Assembly (NCBI RefSeq): GCF_008831285.2
Contig: NC_045146.1
Location: 11,542,972 to 11,606,971 of the forward strand
Direction of reading: 5' to 3'
From: Nymphaea colorata
Lineage: Eukaryota > Streptophyta > Magnoliopsida > Nymphaeales > Nymphaeaceae
DNA length: 64,000 bases
Position numbers and translations under genes: made by a program. Shown piece by piece: positions 29,183 through 42,342 of the stretch; within the stretch, counting starts at the first letter, position 1, and each line of letters begins with the position of its first letter. The notes beneath the pieces are model-generated. The model had not been told where the DNA came from. It did no database searches and saw only the letters and a program-made list of their open reading frames with translations.

Positions 29183-31639
29183 TGGTGGGGTTAACCGTTG
29201 GAAGATGACGTTGGGGGAAGGGAGGTAGGACTTAAAAATGTAGTGCGGGCATTAGAATACGCACCACTGAGTTCTTCCACTCAGGGTCGTGGAGGCAATA
29301 ATTGAGTGACACGAAGAGAGAGGAGAGAAGGCGTGTGGAGAAGTTGATTGAGTCGTAGTGAGCAACTGGTGTAGCGGATGATCGTGATCCATCGTAATGC
29401 CTGCTCTTGCTCTCCATAGTTCGCCTGTTGTGGTTCAACTGGGCAGCCCTTCTCCCGTCTTCTTGGACACCGGACCACGCCGTCTCACGCAACTCGATCT
29501 CCTTCTTAGCCAGGGCTCTGGGTTTCTATATTTTGGAGCTATGCACGGGTTATAAGGAGGGTATGTGGGTGGGCTACGTGGCTCACAACAAGGGATACTA
29601 CCATTCTATATTACTGGAGATGGTCCGACCAGATGTCCCGCTGTTTACTGGTCACTGGCTCTGGCCGCCGTCTAACCTATACATGTTTCCTGCATTGTTG
29701 TCTTTGTAAGAGAGAGAGAGAGAGAGAATATACACACACACACCAGATCTTTTGTGGTCTCTTTTCTCATTGGATGGCATTGCGGCTGCATTTGAGAGCA
29801 ATATTTTGTGGTTTTCATGTGAAAACTAAAGCACCAACTTCGTTTGGAGACTGTGGTCTTTTATAAAGTACTGCATGGAGGATCCTTTGTGTAGTAAAAG
29901 TGAGAGAAACAGAAAAGTCTGTCGAGATCGGTTTCAAATCCCTAAAGAGATGATTTGGATAGAAGCAGTAGTGTACGTGATTGTGATCATGGCGGATACC
30001 ACTGTCAAAGATGGAAACCACAGTGCAAATCTCAGTCCATTGTCTGTAAGATGGGCAGAATCTGCTTTAGTCTGTAAGATTCGGAATTGGTAATTCGGAC
30101 GACCAGGAAACATAATTCCGTCGCGCTTCCTTTCTCGTTCGATGCATATGCTACTTTTCTCGCTGGGCTTTAATTTTCTCGGACAACTACCGCATTCCAT
30201 CAACTCGGTTGAATTACACATCAAGATTCGCTACTCCCAATCCTGACCGCCAACTCCAACCTTTTATAAATTAATGAGCCGTCTTAAGGCTAGCTCGGAT
30301 AACTTTTGATGATCGTATCATATCATTGAAGCCGCATGTAACCATATTGGACGGCTTCTCCATCATTAGCATTAGTCTAGCAAACAAACACACACAGCAC
30401 GCTCATTCTCGCTCTCCATAAAAGTATATCATCCAGTGCATTTCTTGTTCATTCTCATAAGTGTTATCGTTCTAATAACATTAAGGATGAGTGTTGATTT
30501 TTGGGACTCTCCTCTCTTTCTCTTTCATGCAAGGATATGTACACACACAAATACGAAACTCTTTCCAGGGCTCATGTTTGGGACAAGACATCCCGTACTA
30601 AAGATGTACACCATATGCCTACCAACCATCTAGACATGATAGATTCCCTCACCCACTACCGATGAGGTACATAAAAATGAAATAAGAGATAAAGGGACCC
30701 CTCCATTCTCAACTCCGTAGGCGACCTGTCAAACCACACATCAAATCAATGAAAGCAATAAAAGCCATCAACCCCTAATTATGTACGCTCAAATAAGTAT
30801 ACTAAGTAATCACCACCTTTTTTTATTTTATGATTAAGAAAAACATCTTTGTGGATTCTAAAAAGAACTTAAATTGAAAATTTGTTTATCTAAGAAACAA
30901 AAAAACGCTAGCTGCATCTCTTTCCAACATCATTTTGAAACTAAATCTCTTTTGTTTTTATCATTTTAACTGAAGGCGTTTGTTTTTCCACTTAAAATTA
31001 GAAGCCTTCATTTAACTTTATGCACATTATTATAAAAAGTATAACCATTATTAAGAGAACTGCAAAAAATGATATCCTTTTCAAAATGGTAGGCAAAAAA
31101 TAAGCTATAAAAAAAACACGGCCTCACGTTTGAGACATCCCTCCTCACTCATACTTTGCTCCTTTTCCTTGGCCCTCACTTTCACAACTGCACGAAGCTT
31201 TTGGCTAATATTGACCGTAGGTAGGCTCCCTTGCTTGCCACTCCTAGGTCCAAAATTTCCTAGCCATGTGCTGCTGATCCTCTTTTGGCTGCTCCCACGG
31301 CCATGCCTTTAAGCAGCATGTCCCATCTCCATCTTCGCACCTGTTGACAAGCTATATCAAAATAAATTACATCAGACCCAGTTTAATTTGCTAGCATGCA
31401 TGCGTGCGCGCACACACACACACATAACGTGATGAGTTGATGGCAACCACCGAATAACTGAGAGTGCACACTATCTAGAAACTTTTGTACTCTTTAAATT
31501 ACACTGGTTTATAGGGATCCATTACGTTGTAGGATGTTTTAGAAAATAAAAGAAGAACAACAACGAAAACACACACACACACATATATATAAGGATGAAG
31601 TTTATGTGGACTGAGTTTATGAGTCTTTAATAATCCCTC

Positions 31640-31654
31640 TGTGTGTGTGTTTGC

Positions 31655-31693
<39 letters not shown>
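31640..31693. repeat. (GT)n(GA)n compound microsatellite
   Basis: About 34 bp of GT repeats, once interrupted by TTGC, followed by about 19 bp of GA repeats. Confidence 0.95.
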
Positions 31694-34600
31694 TCTACAA
31701 GTGCATGTGGACCAACCTGTACCCTCGATTGTAGCTCCATCTCGCCACTAACTTTGAGTCGGATCAGAGGCATAGACATATTTCCGGTCAAGAACCAACA
31801 AGTAAATGGTCACCAACACGTTTTACACAACCAGGTATTTTCAAAGCTGCGAAAACCTAGGAAGAGCTCCAATGCACCTAGCTAGCAGAAGATTAGACAA
31901 AAGAGCCTTAAATGAAGGGAGTTAAGAGTTTATAAATATTTGGGGGCACTGCAGCCCAACTAAGTAAATAAATAAAACTGGCTAATGTTGGTATATCTAT
32001 AAGAAAAGGCTACAGAGAGATGACATGAGCAGGAAGGCCTAATTTCACATGACTGTTGTAGGAAGAAGTGACTCCCATTCCTTTACCTATCAAGATGCCT
32101 AGGGATCTACTTTACTTTTGAATGGAAAGCCTTGTAGGATGGGGAAAAGCTAAAAGGCAACTCTCATATGATAGAAACCCATAACAAAGTGGAAGATTAC
32201 TGAATTCAACCCACATTTTGATCATTTTTAAGTATCAAAATGGGTCCCTGTTTTAAGCATTGCTTCTCGCTAGATTGGTGATTGGTACTTAAATCCCTTG
32301 GTTTGAAAACCTTTTAGTCACTACAAGGATAGGTTACAAAAGAGCCCAGCTAGTTTATCAACTTATTTTCTCGGTGAAGACCCGGTTCAATTATTGGATT
32401 GTCTTTTGGGTCGTCTCTAGAACAGTTTCAAGATTGAGAAAAGTAGACCATGTTTTGGATGTGACAAAAGTTTCTTTGCAGCTAGCCAAACATGTTGATC
32501 CTTCTCCCTCCGGATTACTTTTTCAGAAGCAGAGCAAATATCTTGCAAAATTTTTCTCAAGGGAAAAAAAAAAATTCTAACCTTTCTGTTTTTCTGCCTT
32601 CTATTTTTGGCTTATAAATGAGCACCAAGTAATTAACTTGTCTCAAAGGCATGTCAGTCCCAAAATTACTTAGCTCCTGCTCTTTTCCGGGGAGCCCAAA
32701 TTCCGTTAACAGTTTACTTTTCTCGGCCATTGGAAAGTTTAAAAAAAAAATGGAGGAAGCACGGTCTTTGCATTGATCCCTAAGTCTTTGACAAGACGAC
32801 CATGTCAGAGTAAGCTAGTTTTGTAAGAAATGCATTTACTCTTAGATATTCAGTTGGATGCAATGTTTTCACGTGTAAGTTACATAGTATACATAAAAAT
32901 TTGAAATTGATGGTAGCTATGTTCTTGGACAAATGAAATTTACCAACTTCTCAGGCACAAATTCTGACAGCATCCATGCTATTTTCCGAAAAGCATTTGA
33001 TATTTTATTTGTTCATGAAAGTAGTCTACCATATAAAATAAATTATACAATATTCTCAATGATGCTGTCGTTACTCTTATACATAATTCAATTGCGACAG
33101 TTTTATTCATTTGTTTAGAAGCACAATATAGACAAATCATAGGGTTTTAGTACGGATCCTTAATCCCACTCTCTACAAAGTGGAATCCTAAGGCAGTGAG
33201 TGCTAAAACACCAGAAAGGTTACATCAAGCATGCTCTTCCTCCATTCCCGCACAGAGTCCACCCTTTAATGATGTGGAAGTTCATTGTCAACTCAATGAA
33301 ATACTATGTCACACGGACACGCGTGTCAAAAGGGCAGGCTAAAAAACACCACTGTTTTGAAAAAGAAGCTTCAAGCAGACATGAACTGAGACCAAGTTTC
33401 AGTAAAACAGTTTGGGGTCCTCAAAACTGAACTTTTGTGCAAAGAAGTCAATGGATGTGAACTGAGAGTGGAGGTTTCTACCCATTTAAGTGGACCAGCA
33501 ATATGGGTTTCTTCCGATCGTTTGTTAGGGTTGATAATAAATTGTTAAATCAAGATAGATCGAAGGGGTTCCCTGACCAGAAGAATATAATGTTGTTATC
33601 TCAAGAAACATAATGTACTCATTTTCAGTGTTTGATTGTAAGATTTAGAAACAATATTCATAATCACATTACGTTTCCTGAAACAAAAATATACTTTGTT
33701 GGTGCCTTCAGTTCATGTATTGCAAGGCGAACCGTTCTAAGAATACAATGTTCTTCTTATGAAACACCTTCTAATGATATACCATGCTTTGGTTTTAAGG
33801 GCAGTGAGATTTAAAGGGTACCGGGCCGTTTCACGCTTACCCTACTGACCAACCTGTCTTGTCTTCCTCACAAATACTTGTATAAGCCAAAAAGTAACTG
33901 CAGGTACAGATCCAAGCTCACGTTTCAGAGTAGTCAAACCTTATGTTTCGTGGTCCATATGAAAGGATATCACATTGAAGATGGCGTGGCAATCAAAAAT
34001 GAAAGTGCCCATGACTTGTTGAACATTCCCAACTATAATTTTCGATGACAAGAAAAACCACTAAGTTTCTTCGGTTTGTTGAATTTGTCAACCGAGGAGG
34101 TACATGTTTATGATGCATCGCTTGACTTCTCCCTGCAACATGACTCCCCAGATGCATTTGACCTCCACCTAATTTTGAACTACTAGAAAAGGTGACACAA
34201 TACAAGCAAAAGTCTTCATGCGAAGCGAACAGCTAATTAGGCACTCATCTAGGCTTAAGATCCAAAAATTACATATCAACTCGAGAGAACTTTCAATAGT
34301 GCTTTCATAGTCAAGCTGAAGCTCACTGGATGCCAACTTAAGCTAGAAGCAGGCCCCTCTGCACCTAAAAAAAGGACTACCTACTGCTCTTCCTCCTGTT
34401 TGTCTCAAGTCAGCAACCTGCCAAGGATTTGCTGCAAACCAATTCGGACTCGTTTGATCTTTTATCAGATAACTTTGCCCCTGACCTACTTCGGTTAACT
34501 GATTATCTGCACCATATGTCCAGTCCGGCAACAGTCAGACATGGATTCAAGTTGGTTGCAGAACTGAATATCGAATCCAGCTTCAATTTTCTTTAGCGAA

Positions 34601-36834
34601 AACAGGTGACGATCTGCAACATCAGTGGCGTTTAACCAGCCAAAGAATCCTATCGAGCGCTGAAGCACAATCATCAATGGTACGAGTGCAATAAGCTCAG
34701 GCTCCTTAGAGGTCGTTTGAATTTTGGCTGGAATGCTGTGGGACAGAACGCACTGTTACGTTTTTCGCATTGCCGAAATACTGGACCTTCAAGATGGGCT
34801 GGGTACAAAAGCCCACTTCGTTCGGCGGCATTCTCGTTTCTTCTTCTTCTTCTTCTTCTGCCACGGTCTTCATTGATCTGCAACTTGAGAGCCACGTAAA
34901 TGTGAATTAGAGTTTTACTGCTAAATCTTGTTGGGGGTTCGAAAAAGCAAACAATTTAAACGATTGACTCACTTGTCATGAAGAAGGAAGAAGATGTTGC
35001 CAAGGCTCTTTAACAACATTTCTGCAGGAAAGTGGAAAAAAGCGCCAGACGTGTTTCATCAGCCATTTGGTTCTTCGAGAGAAAGCTAATCGCTTTAGTT
35101 ATTGGCCATATTATATTGCTTCTTTTCGGTCCAAAACCAATCGAAGAACCCACGCAGGCACAAGGCAGGCGTAAAATAATGCAGGTGCTGCGCCCTTCTT
35201 TGTTAGGTTCGTTCCTTAGTGCTCGATTGGCTATCTTAAACTAAGCCTACTTGCCTATGTGACGAAACCCACAAGCTTTTACGATTAGACATAAGGCACT
35301 TATCCGATTGCAAAGCAAAGCCAAAAAAAAAAAAAAGAAGAAGAAAAAGGAAAAGAAGTTGCACAAATTGAGGTCTTTCAAGGGCGGAGGAAAATGCCAA
35401 CCCAAGTCTGACCCCACGTTACTTTTGGCCGGGACTCTTTTCATTTGCACGGGGAGTAAACAGAAAATTTATAAAAGAAAAGGTAAAAGAAAGGAAGAAA
35501 TAAAAGGTGGAATGAGAGACAAGGACTTTTTCATAAAGGCTGTCGCCGAGGGACTTTGTTAGATTTTTATTTGCTTGTTCTTTTGCTTTGAGATAAATGT
35601 GTTTAAAGGGGCAAAACTTCAATACAAGTGGCAGGGCCGGAAGGAAGGGGAACCGGCTCTACACTGACCTGACCTGCCTCTGTTTTACCTCACTAGCTAT
35701 GTCATTGCGCGCGCCAAGCACATTTAGAGGACCAGATCGGATTACCACTTGTTTTCACCTTTAGGAGTTGTCTAGTCATGAATTAGATCCAAAGTGTATT
35801 CTCTTTCTGATTTCTCGGATGTTTCACACATTTGAATCTAAATACAAATGAAGAGATGTCTATGACATATCTGAATCCAATTTTTGTAGTTACAATTTGA
35901 ATCGGACTTTTAGATTGACATCGGAATATGAAACCCTGCTTTCAAATAAAGTAAACAACCAAATCACTTTCAAAATGCATGAATCTTGGATATAGAATAT
36001 TTGTTTAAAACCAAATCTGATCAGCTTTCAATACTAATCCTGATTATGTGGGTCTTGCTACCAATTAATACATCTCCGCAACCCTCATTCCCCATGGTAT
36101 ATTAAATTACAAGGGTTGGATGTTGTTATTATATTGATTCACCATTAGCCATTGCACAGCAGAATTGATAGTGAAAGATTTTGGGCAGGGACCGCGTGCC
36201 GTAGATTTTGAGAAGCTTCTTTCAATTATTGATGCCTTCTCACTTTTTTTTTTTTTTTTTTTTTTTCCTGATTCAGCAAAACACCATTGATGAACATTCT
36301 TTAACCGTAAGCGCATAATCAGTACTCTAAACAATGAGACTCCTGGCACCGAAGGAAAAGAGTCCGACTTAGGAAGCAACTTTTCTCGGCACGTTTGGTT
36401 AGAGAAAAGCGAGCGTGCGTTGTCTTGTCTAGGTACATTTGCAATTTAAAAGTGCGGAAAATTCAAGAAAACGGAAGTCGCACCGGGAATGCGACTTTTT
36501 CTCCATATGCTTTTAAATCTGTCGTCAGCCTGATAAATGTTTGTCGGGCTATTATCGAACGCCTCGTGTAGGCAGCGTCAGTCTAGGGCTCCTCTGCTTT
36601 TCCATTGTTCTCAAAAAATATATAATCGTTTTTAATTAGCCTTTCAATTTTGTTAATAAATAGAAATGGTCAAAATAAACCAATCAACCCCAATATGACG
36701 AAAGGTAGCTGAACTATTGTGTGAGGTATCGGGTGACAATGTGTGATTATAGGAGGAAAAGATGAGGTGACGCCCATCTAGCAAAGAGAGTTTGTATATC
36801 CCTCGCATAATCTGGTATCGGTACCAACTTGAAC

Positions 36835-37110
36835 TCACTCGTGCAAGCTCGAGCTTGGCTAAAAATCAAGTTATAAATGCGTTGAATTTGAGTTATACGA
36901 GCTCGACTCATTTAAACTGACTCCATTGGTGGCTTTTCAGTTTTTTAATCTTCGGAAGAATGTGGATAACTTTAACTAATTTTAACATCCCTTAACAGTT
37001 TATTTTCATCGAAAGAAAAAAAAAATGTATGAATCAAGTGACACGAGCTTAAACAAATTGAGTTCGAGCCATGGAACATGTGCCTCGAGTCAAGCTTGCT
37101 TGGCTTGCTC
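36835..37110. repeat. Decayed GAGCTCGAGC-rich repeat, kin of the 43.0-kb element
   Basis: Two blocks (36840-36915 and 37025-37110) carry words such as CAAGCTCGAGCTTGGC, ACGAGCTCGACTC and GAGTTCGAGCC, the same vocabulary as the terminal-repeat element at 43036-43468. Clear termini are not visible, so this is read as a degraded relative. Confidence 0.4.
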
Positions 37111-37494
37111 ATTGTACATTGCTAAATATACATGAACATTCATGCACGAAGAATATTGGCATGGCACTCGAAACAGTAGTTGGATCGGCACATTTAAAAT
37201 GAAACCACTAACATAAACCTGATTCCTTAAAGAATAAATGCCAGAATATTCACCGTTTTCGACAACATCTGAATAAGAAACAGAATTTGGTTTAATATAT
37301 ATCCGGAAAGTTTGTGGGATAGCAAGAAACGCGGAGGCTAATCAATCACGTGGGCGAGTGTAAGCCTTCATGGGCTTCAACCTTCGTTTCATACCCTTGG
37401 GCCAAGTCTCAAGTCTAGTCCCCACACAGGCTGTGGTAAGTTCATGCGCGTGAACAAGTGTTGGCTACGACAATAATAGGGGTGCAAACACAGG

Positions 37495-37584
37495 CGGAAC
37501 ACAACCTTCAACTTCAATCTGAATAAGGTCCCAACGTTTCGGAACGCAACCTTCAAGTTCAATCTGAATAAGGTCCCATGATAC
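37495..37584. repeat. 45-bp tandem duplication
   Basis: Two units containing CAACCTTCAA-TTCAATCTGAATAAGGTCCCA begin 45 bp apart (37502 and 37547) with two or three differences. Confidence 0.75.
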
Positions 37585-38085
37585 GAATTGATGCCAGCAA
37601 GGAATGATGCTCAACTTGATAATAGAGACGAGCTAAAACAAAGAAATCAATTTCTGTAAATCATGACAACAGATGATGCCATCACCTACCAGCAGCAAAA
37701 GTATGCATTTCAAAAGGCAGGACCAACCTTATCCCAGGTTCCGCAGCCACGACTCCTACACTGTGCTGGTTACCAAGTCCACTGTCAAATGCAAACACAA
37801 AGGATAGAGACTCGGTCTCTCCTCCTAAAGAAGCTTCCTCAAAGTTATCTCCCATTGCCATTGTAATGGTGACGACGAAACAGCTCTGCTGGGGATCTCC
37901 CATTGTAATGGTGAAGTTTATCACAGATTCGTATCATTTGTCTACAACGTCTACCTCTAAATCAGATACAATATAATTATTAGGTCAGACCTTTTCTTTT
38001 GGCACGCGTAAAACCTCTTCAACCAAAGAGTTATTTTCCACATAACCAGATGAACACAATCTGAAAATGGGAAATTTAATTATTT

Positions 38086-38191
38086 TATCTATGATATAGC
38101 TGAAATCTTACATAGTCCAGAAATTGTCCATATGGGCATATCTATGATATAGCTGAAACGTAGCATAGTCCTGAAATTGTCCAAATGGGCA
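38086..38191. repeat. 53-bp tandem duplication
   Basis: TATCTATGATATAGCTGAAA starts at 38086 and again at 38139; both units end in a GTCCAxATGGGCAT segment, with a handful of substitutions. Confidence 0.8.
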
Positions 38192-38449
38192 TTCCCTCCA
38201 TAACCCTTTCTCCATCTAAAGTTTAACAGGGATTGGTTGAAGTTAGAACGTGATAATAATACAAGCGACTCTCCAGAATGCCAAAATGTAAAGCCAATGT
38301 GAAACCCTTTCCCTGAACAAATGCAACAGCAAAGACAGTCAGAGTGGAAAAGTAAAGAAAAAAAGTTAATATAAACAAAAACTATCAGAGGGCTTAAAAG
38401 GATAAGACACAACTTGAGATCTATTGAATCTGAACAGCAAAATCGACCA

Positions 38450-38520
38450 GAGCACCCCTGGGAGTCGAACCAGCAACTGGTCGCCTGACAGCCATTGGTC
38501 CACCCAGGTGTGCTACGCTC
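38450..38520 (-). mobile_element. tRNA-like Pol III unit, probable SINE head or tRNA pseudogene
   Basis: Read on the minus strand this is 71 nt long, as a tRNA is. The ends are complementary (GAGC... ...GCTC). An A box (TAGCACACCTGG, 38515-38504) fits the consensus at all but one position, and a perfect B box (GGTTCGACTCC, 38471-38461) follows at tRNA spacing. Position 33 is T, as in a tRNA anticodon loop, giving a nominal CAG anticodon. The T-stem pairs only with an 8-base loop and the acceptor stem has wobble and mismatch pairs, so a working tRNA is unlikely. Downstream T-runs (38398, 38370) could end Pol III transcription. A tRNA-derived SINE head is the best reading. Confidence 0.5.
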
Positions 38521-41373
38521 CTCAGGGTGACATGCATGAAATTTTCAAAACAATGTCATCTACACAATCACATGGATACAGCAGTTTGTGTGAATTCGAA
38601 TATGACTTGCATAAACAGGGTATATGCAGCAGGAAGAAAGATCAGAGCATCGATGTGAATTTCTAGCTCCCATTCACTCCTCTAGACAGACCAAACCAAT
38701 CACATGGGACCTATGCAACTTTTAATATACACTAAATTCACCATGCATGATCTAACCCCTCCTGCTTATTATGAAGTGAGTAATAAGAATCTCCTATAAC
38801 ATCATGTTCAAAATTCAAACCACCATGTTGGCTCGCCTTTACCTAATAAATATGAACTTCAATCCATATTTATATTTATAAATCCTATCAAGTTTCAAAA
38901 ATCTAATGCTATATGTCGCTACTAGCCCATGCAACTGCATATGATTTTTCTCGTCGTGTTCAATGTTGGACCACACTTGTATATGAAAATATTACCAATT
39001 TTTTCACCATTAAAATATTTGTTTCGAATTTTTCAAATTCCTCTATCATCTAAGAGCAAGACAATGTAATGCAACACAGGAATCCCAATGTAAGTGATGC
39101 CTCTTCCATGTTAACCATTTATCCACCATAATATAGTCTGAAGTTTTACAAAGCAACTTGCACGGTATTTTCCATGCCTACCTTTCAACAATTTGAAACC
39201 AACGTAAACATGCATAAATTGACTCTGAAACACCATTTCTCAAGTACAATTGTCTAAACATTTATAAGTTTTTGATATTTAACATTCATCAATCATCTAA
39301 TATTATACTCCATTGATATGCTCAGTGTTCCTCATATTTGCAAAAGCTCATTGATTCAACATTCCACTTTGTTTAAACTTTAACCAAGGTCAACTCTCTC
39401 AACAGATGCCATGAGAGAGACAGGAATCTTTTATTTTTAGGTCCAAAGTGGCCTACAGTTTCATAGCCCAGAAAAGCAGATATTGCAACAGCAAAAAAAA
39501 AAAATCTATGATGATGGATAACTATACGTTTCTGAATTAACTACTCTTTAGGCAAAATGTTATAGAGGAAAACTTATCATCTGACAAGGTTACAAGTGTG
39601 TGAATGTTCTTCACACTATGGATAAGAATTCTAAACTAGGTATAAAAGATGGTTTGCAAGTAGTTATTAGTAAAACTTGAAATTAAGCTGGTATTTATGA
39701 ATAAGAAGACACAGATATATAAGACCATTTGTGTTGCACATTTTATGTGTATGATATTGAAGGACATAAAGCAGTTGAAGCACTTAGAAAGGGCATTCAT
39801 GAGGCACAAAAGAGCTAAAAAAAATTTTCGTCTACAATACAAGCATAGTATGCCATCAAAACTCATATGCAAAGGAAGTTGATTCAGCAGTAAAAAAAAA
39901 AAAAAGGCACTAATCTATTGAAGCTTAAAAATACTTGCAAATGTAAACAGGAATTTTAGGTCCATGTTCGTTGGGGTAAAGTGAAATAGGTGAACATTTG
40001 CTGAAGAAGAGTGGGCTAACGTAAGTTGGCAAGACAATTCCTAGCAAGAGATGTAATAGGATATATTCTTGAAAACAATGTTACCTGTGAGGAGATAATG
40101 TTCTCATAACAATAGTACCCTGATTGATGTACACCAAATGATAGACACTACTAAGAAACTGACAATCGGATCTAGAGACACTACAAAATAAAAAGATAAG
40201 TAAATTGCTAGTTTTATCTAAAACCTATTTGTTATTCATGTGTTGCTGTACAGTCCAATAATACATTTCCTGCTTATTTTAATTTTTACCATGTGCATTT
40301 ACTTTGTACATACTTTTCATATGGTAACAACAAGAGGAGCCTTCATGACGCAAGTAGTTCGATGGCTTGGTTTTCATGCCATATAAAGCAAAGGTTCAGC
40401 AAGGTTATGAGAAAGTACAACTTGAGGAGATTCAACCACTCCTGCTATTGAATTACAGAAAGTTGGTGAAAGCAATGAACAACCGAGTAATGATGATTTG
40501 GCCCTCTTATTATCAGAATAGTGCACTCACACGGGTTGACATTGATAAGCACATTTGAGCAGAAAATTCATAGAGGGTGTCATCACAACCTCAACCTAAT
40601 AAAGACAAAGTAAAAGAAAATCAAGCACAAACAATAGTATGCAGAGTGAATTGTCCAAGAAAAATCATCTAGTTGGTTAGATGTTCAGAAGAGAACCAAA
40701 CAACAAATTAAATCATTCTTAAGACAAGGATCGACTTGCATCTTTATCACCTCATGATTAAGCATATAAGGCATCCATGTTGAGTATTCTTGACCCTTTA
40801 CTTTCTTATGCTTGGAAATGATGACATTTTTTTATGCCCTGATTTTCTAACTAAGCGTTCTGTTTTTCTAGCATGTTATGCTGTTTTATAAGGTCACCAT
40901 ATAATGTATAATTGTACAACGACATATTTAGCTAAATGAGAGACTGTTAGAATATAAACGCGGGTCTGTATATGCCATTAACCATTTGAACATTATGTGC
41001 TATCTGAGGGATATGGGATTAATGAAAAGTTCGGGATCCAACAGTAACCCTAAGAAAAAGACCTAGAAGTTCAATGCTAGTTTCATCAAAGAAGAGAATT
41101 TTAATACTGGAAAGAAAATTCCAGTACATCAAACACAACAAAAAAAAAATGGAACATGGAATTTTCATTCAGTTCCAGTTCCAACTGATATTATGCTCAT
41201 AATTCCAACGCATCGAACGCCCCAAAATAGTTCTATCTAATGTCTCTGAATATACGTGACGAACTTGGTTTAGTGCATAAGATAAGAATGTAAATAAAGG
41301 GATTGAACGCCAGTTAGAAAAGGAAATCGGTAGTAAGTGAATCCTCAATGTCATCCAGAGAAAATCCTAATAA

Positions 41374-41830
41374 GCACAAAAAGCAACGTCGGGAGTAAAT
41401 GCCCATTCGACGAACCGAACCACATAAACAGACAAAAACACAAAATTGCCAGAGATAATTCATTTCGGTGAACAATGCCAATTTCAGCATAACAAAACCC
41501 TAACTACTCATAGCACAAAAAGCAACGTAAGGAGTAAATGCCCATAACCAACCGAACCACATAAACAGACAAAAACACAAAATTGCCAGAGATAATCCAT
41601 TTCGGTGAACAATGCCAATTTCAGCATAACAAAACCCTAACTACTTATAGCAATGAGGACAGTCCTAAAGAGAGAATTCAAAGAACAAAATGAAAACATA
41701 AGCAAAATTAAACTACATTAACCCTACCCTAAGAACAATTCAAAGCATAGCAAAACCCTAACTAGTCATAGCAATGAGGACAGCCCTAAAGAAAGAATTC
41801 AAAGAACAAAATGAAACGTAAAAAACCAAA
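41374..41830. repeat. Nested tandem duplications with telo-box motifs
   Basis: A unit starting GCACAAAAAGCAACGT occurs at 41374 and 41513 (139-bp offset). The end of the second copy and its downstream sequence (AACAAAACCCTAACTACTTA, then GCAATGAGGACAG...) recur about 119 bp further on near 41743. Each unit carries AAACCCTAA. The block lies at the 3' side of the small gene ending at 41945 and may include its 3' UTR. Confidence 0.8.
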
Positions 41831-41944
41831 AGTACATTAGCTCTACCCGAAGGACCATTCAAAGAAAAGAGAGAAGAGGAAAGGGAAACCACGAACATTA
41901 GAGAAAAAAAAAGAGCCGGGGGCCCGGGGTTGGGGCACCTTTTC

Positions 41945-42307
41945 TCACTTGCAGTAGCGATCTGCCTTCTTCTTGACGCGATCGTCGAGGGCTTCCTCGA
42001 CGGATCGCGGATTCTGGGAGGGGTCGCCGTAGCCGAACTTCTTTGCCTCGACGGGAAAGAGCTGGTCGTACTTCAACCGCTTGGCGGCGTCAATGGTGTA
42101 CAATTCAGAGCCCATCTCCTTCGCCTCCTCGCCTACGCCCTCGCCTCCTTCTCCTCCTCCTTCTCCCCCGTCTTCCTCTTCCCCTTCCTCCTTCTTCTTC
42201 CTCTTCAGCTTCTGCTTCTTCTTCTTCCTCCTCTTCTCTTCCAGAGGGTCTCCTCCTCCTTTGAACGTCAATTTCCCTCCTTTCGCGCGCTCGTAAGGGT
42301 CCGCCAT
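41945..42307 (-). CDS. Small conserved lysine-rich protein (uncharacterised, FAM32A-like start)
   Basis: A single-exon frame of 120 residues starting at the ATG at 42307. The N-terminus MADPYERAKGGKLTFKGG is followed by a Lys-rich block (25-39), an acidic Glu/Gly repeat (40-66) and a conserved-looking C-terminus, ELYTIDAAKRLKYDQLFPVE then AKKFGY and a VEEALDDRVKKKADRYCK end. The KGGKL motif recalls FAM32A, but the FAM32A C-terminal block is absent. I recognise the pattern as a plant conserved protein of unknown function; charge and basic clusters suggest nuclear location (inference). The GC-rich coding region, the compact frame and the (GA)15 tract just upstream (42312-42341, 5' UTR) support a real gene. 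The open frame extends upstream of the ATG but only through that repeat. Confidence 0.75.
   Translation of the reverse strand: MADPYERAKGGKLTFKGGGDPLEEKRRKKKKQKLKRKKKEEGEEEDGGEGGGEGGEGVGEEAKEMGSELYTIDAAKRLKYDQLFPVEAKKFGYGDPSQNPRSVEEALDDRVKKKADRYCK

Positions 42308-42342
<35 letters not shown>

Larger units (their letters stand above)
29112..41944. other. 12.8-kb intergenic region without recognised genes
   Basis: Apart from the bHLH promoter at its left edge, this stretch has no open frame with recognisable domains. Visible structures are a (GT)n(GA)n tract (31640-31693), a decayed GAGCTCGAGC-rich block (about 36835-37110), two minisatellites (37495-37584, 38086-38191), a tRNA-like Pol III unit (38450-38520) and tandem duplications next to the small gene at 41.9 kb. 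A 26-nt poly-T lies at about 36242-36267. A 55-codon minus ORF at 34706-34873 starts MKTVAEEEEEEE because of a (TTC)7 run; I cannot identify it. Confidence 0.65.

Noticed and set aside
34706-34873. 55-codon minus-strand ORF MKTVAEEEEEEETRMPPNEV
   Set aside because: The Glu run comes from a (TTC)7 repeat and the rest has no known family; kept only as a note in the intergenic entry.
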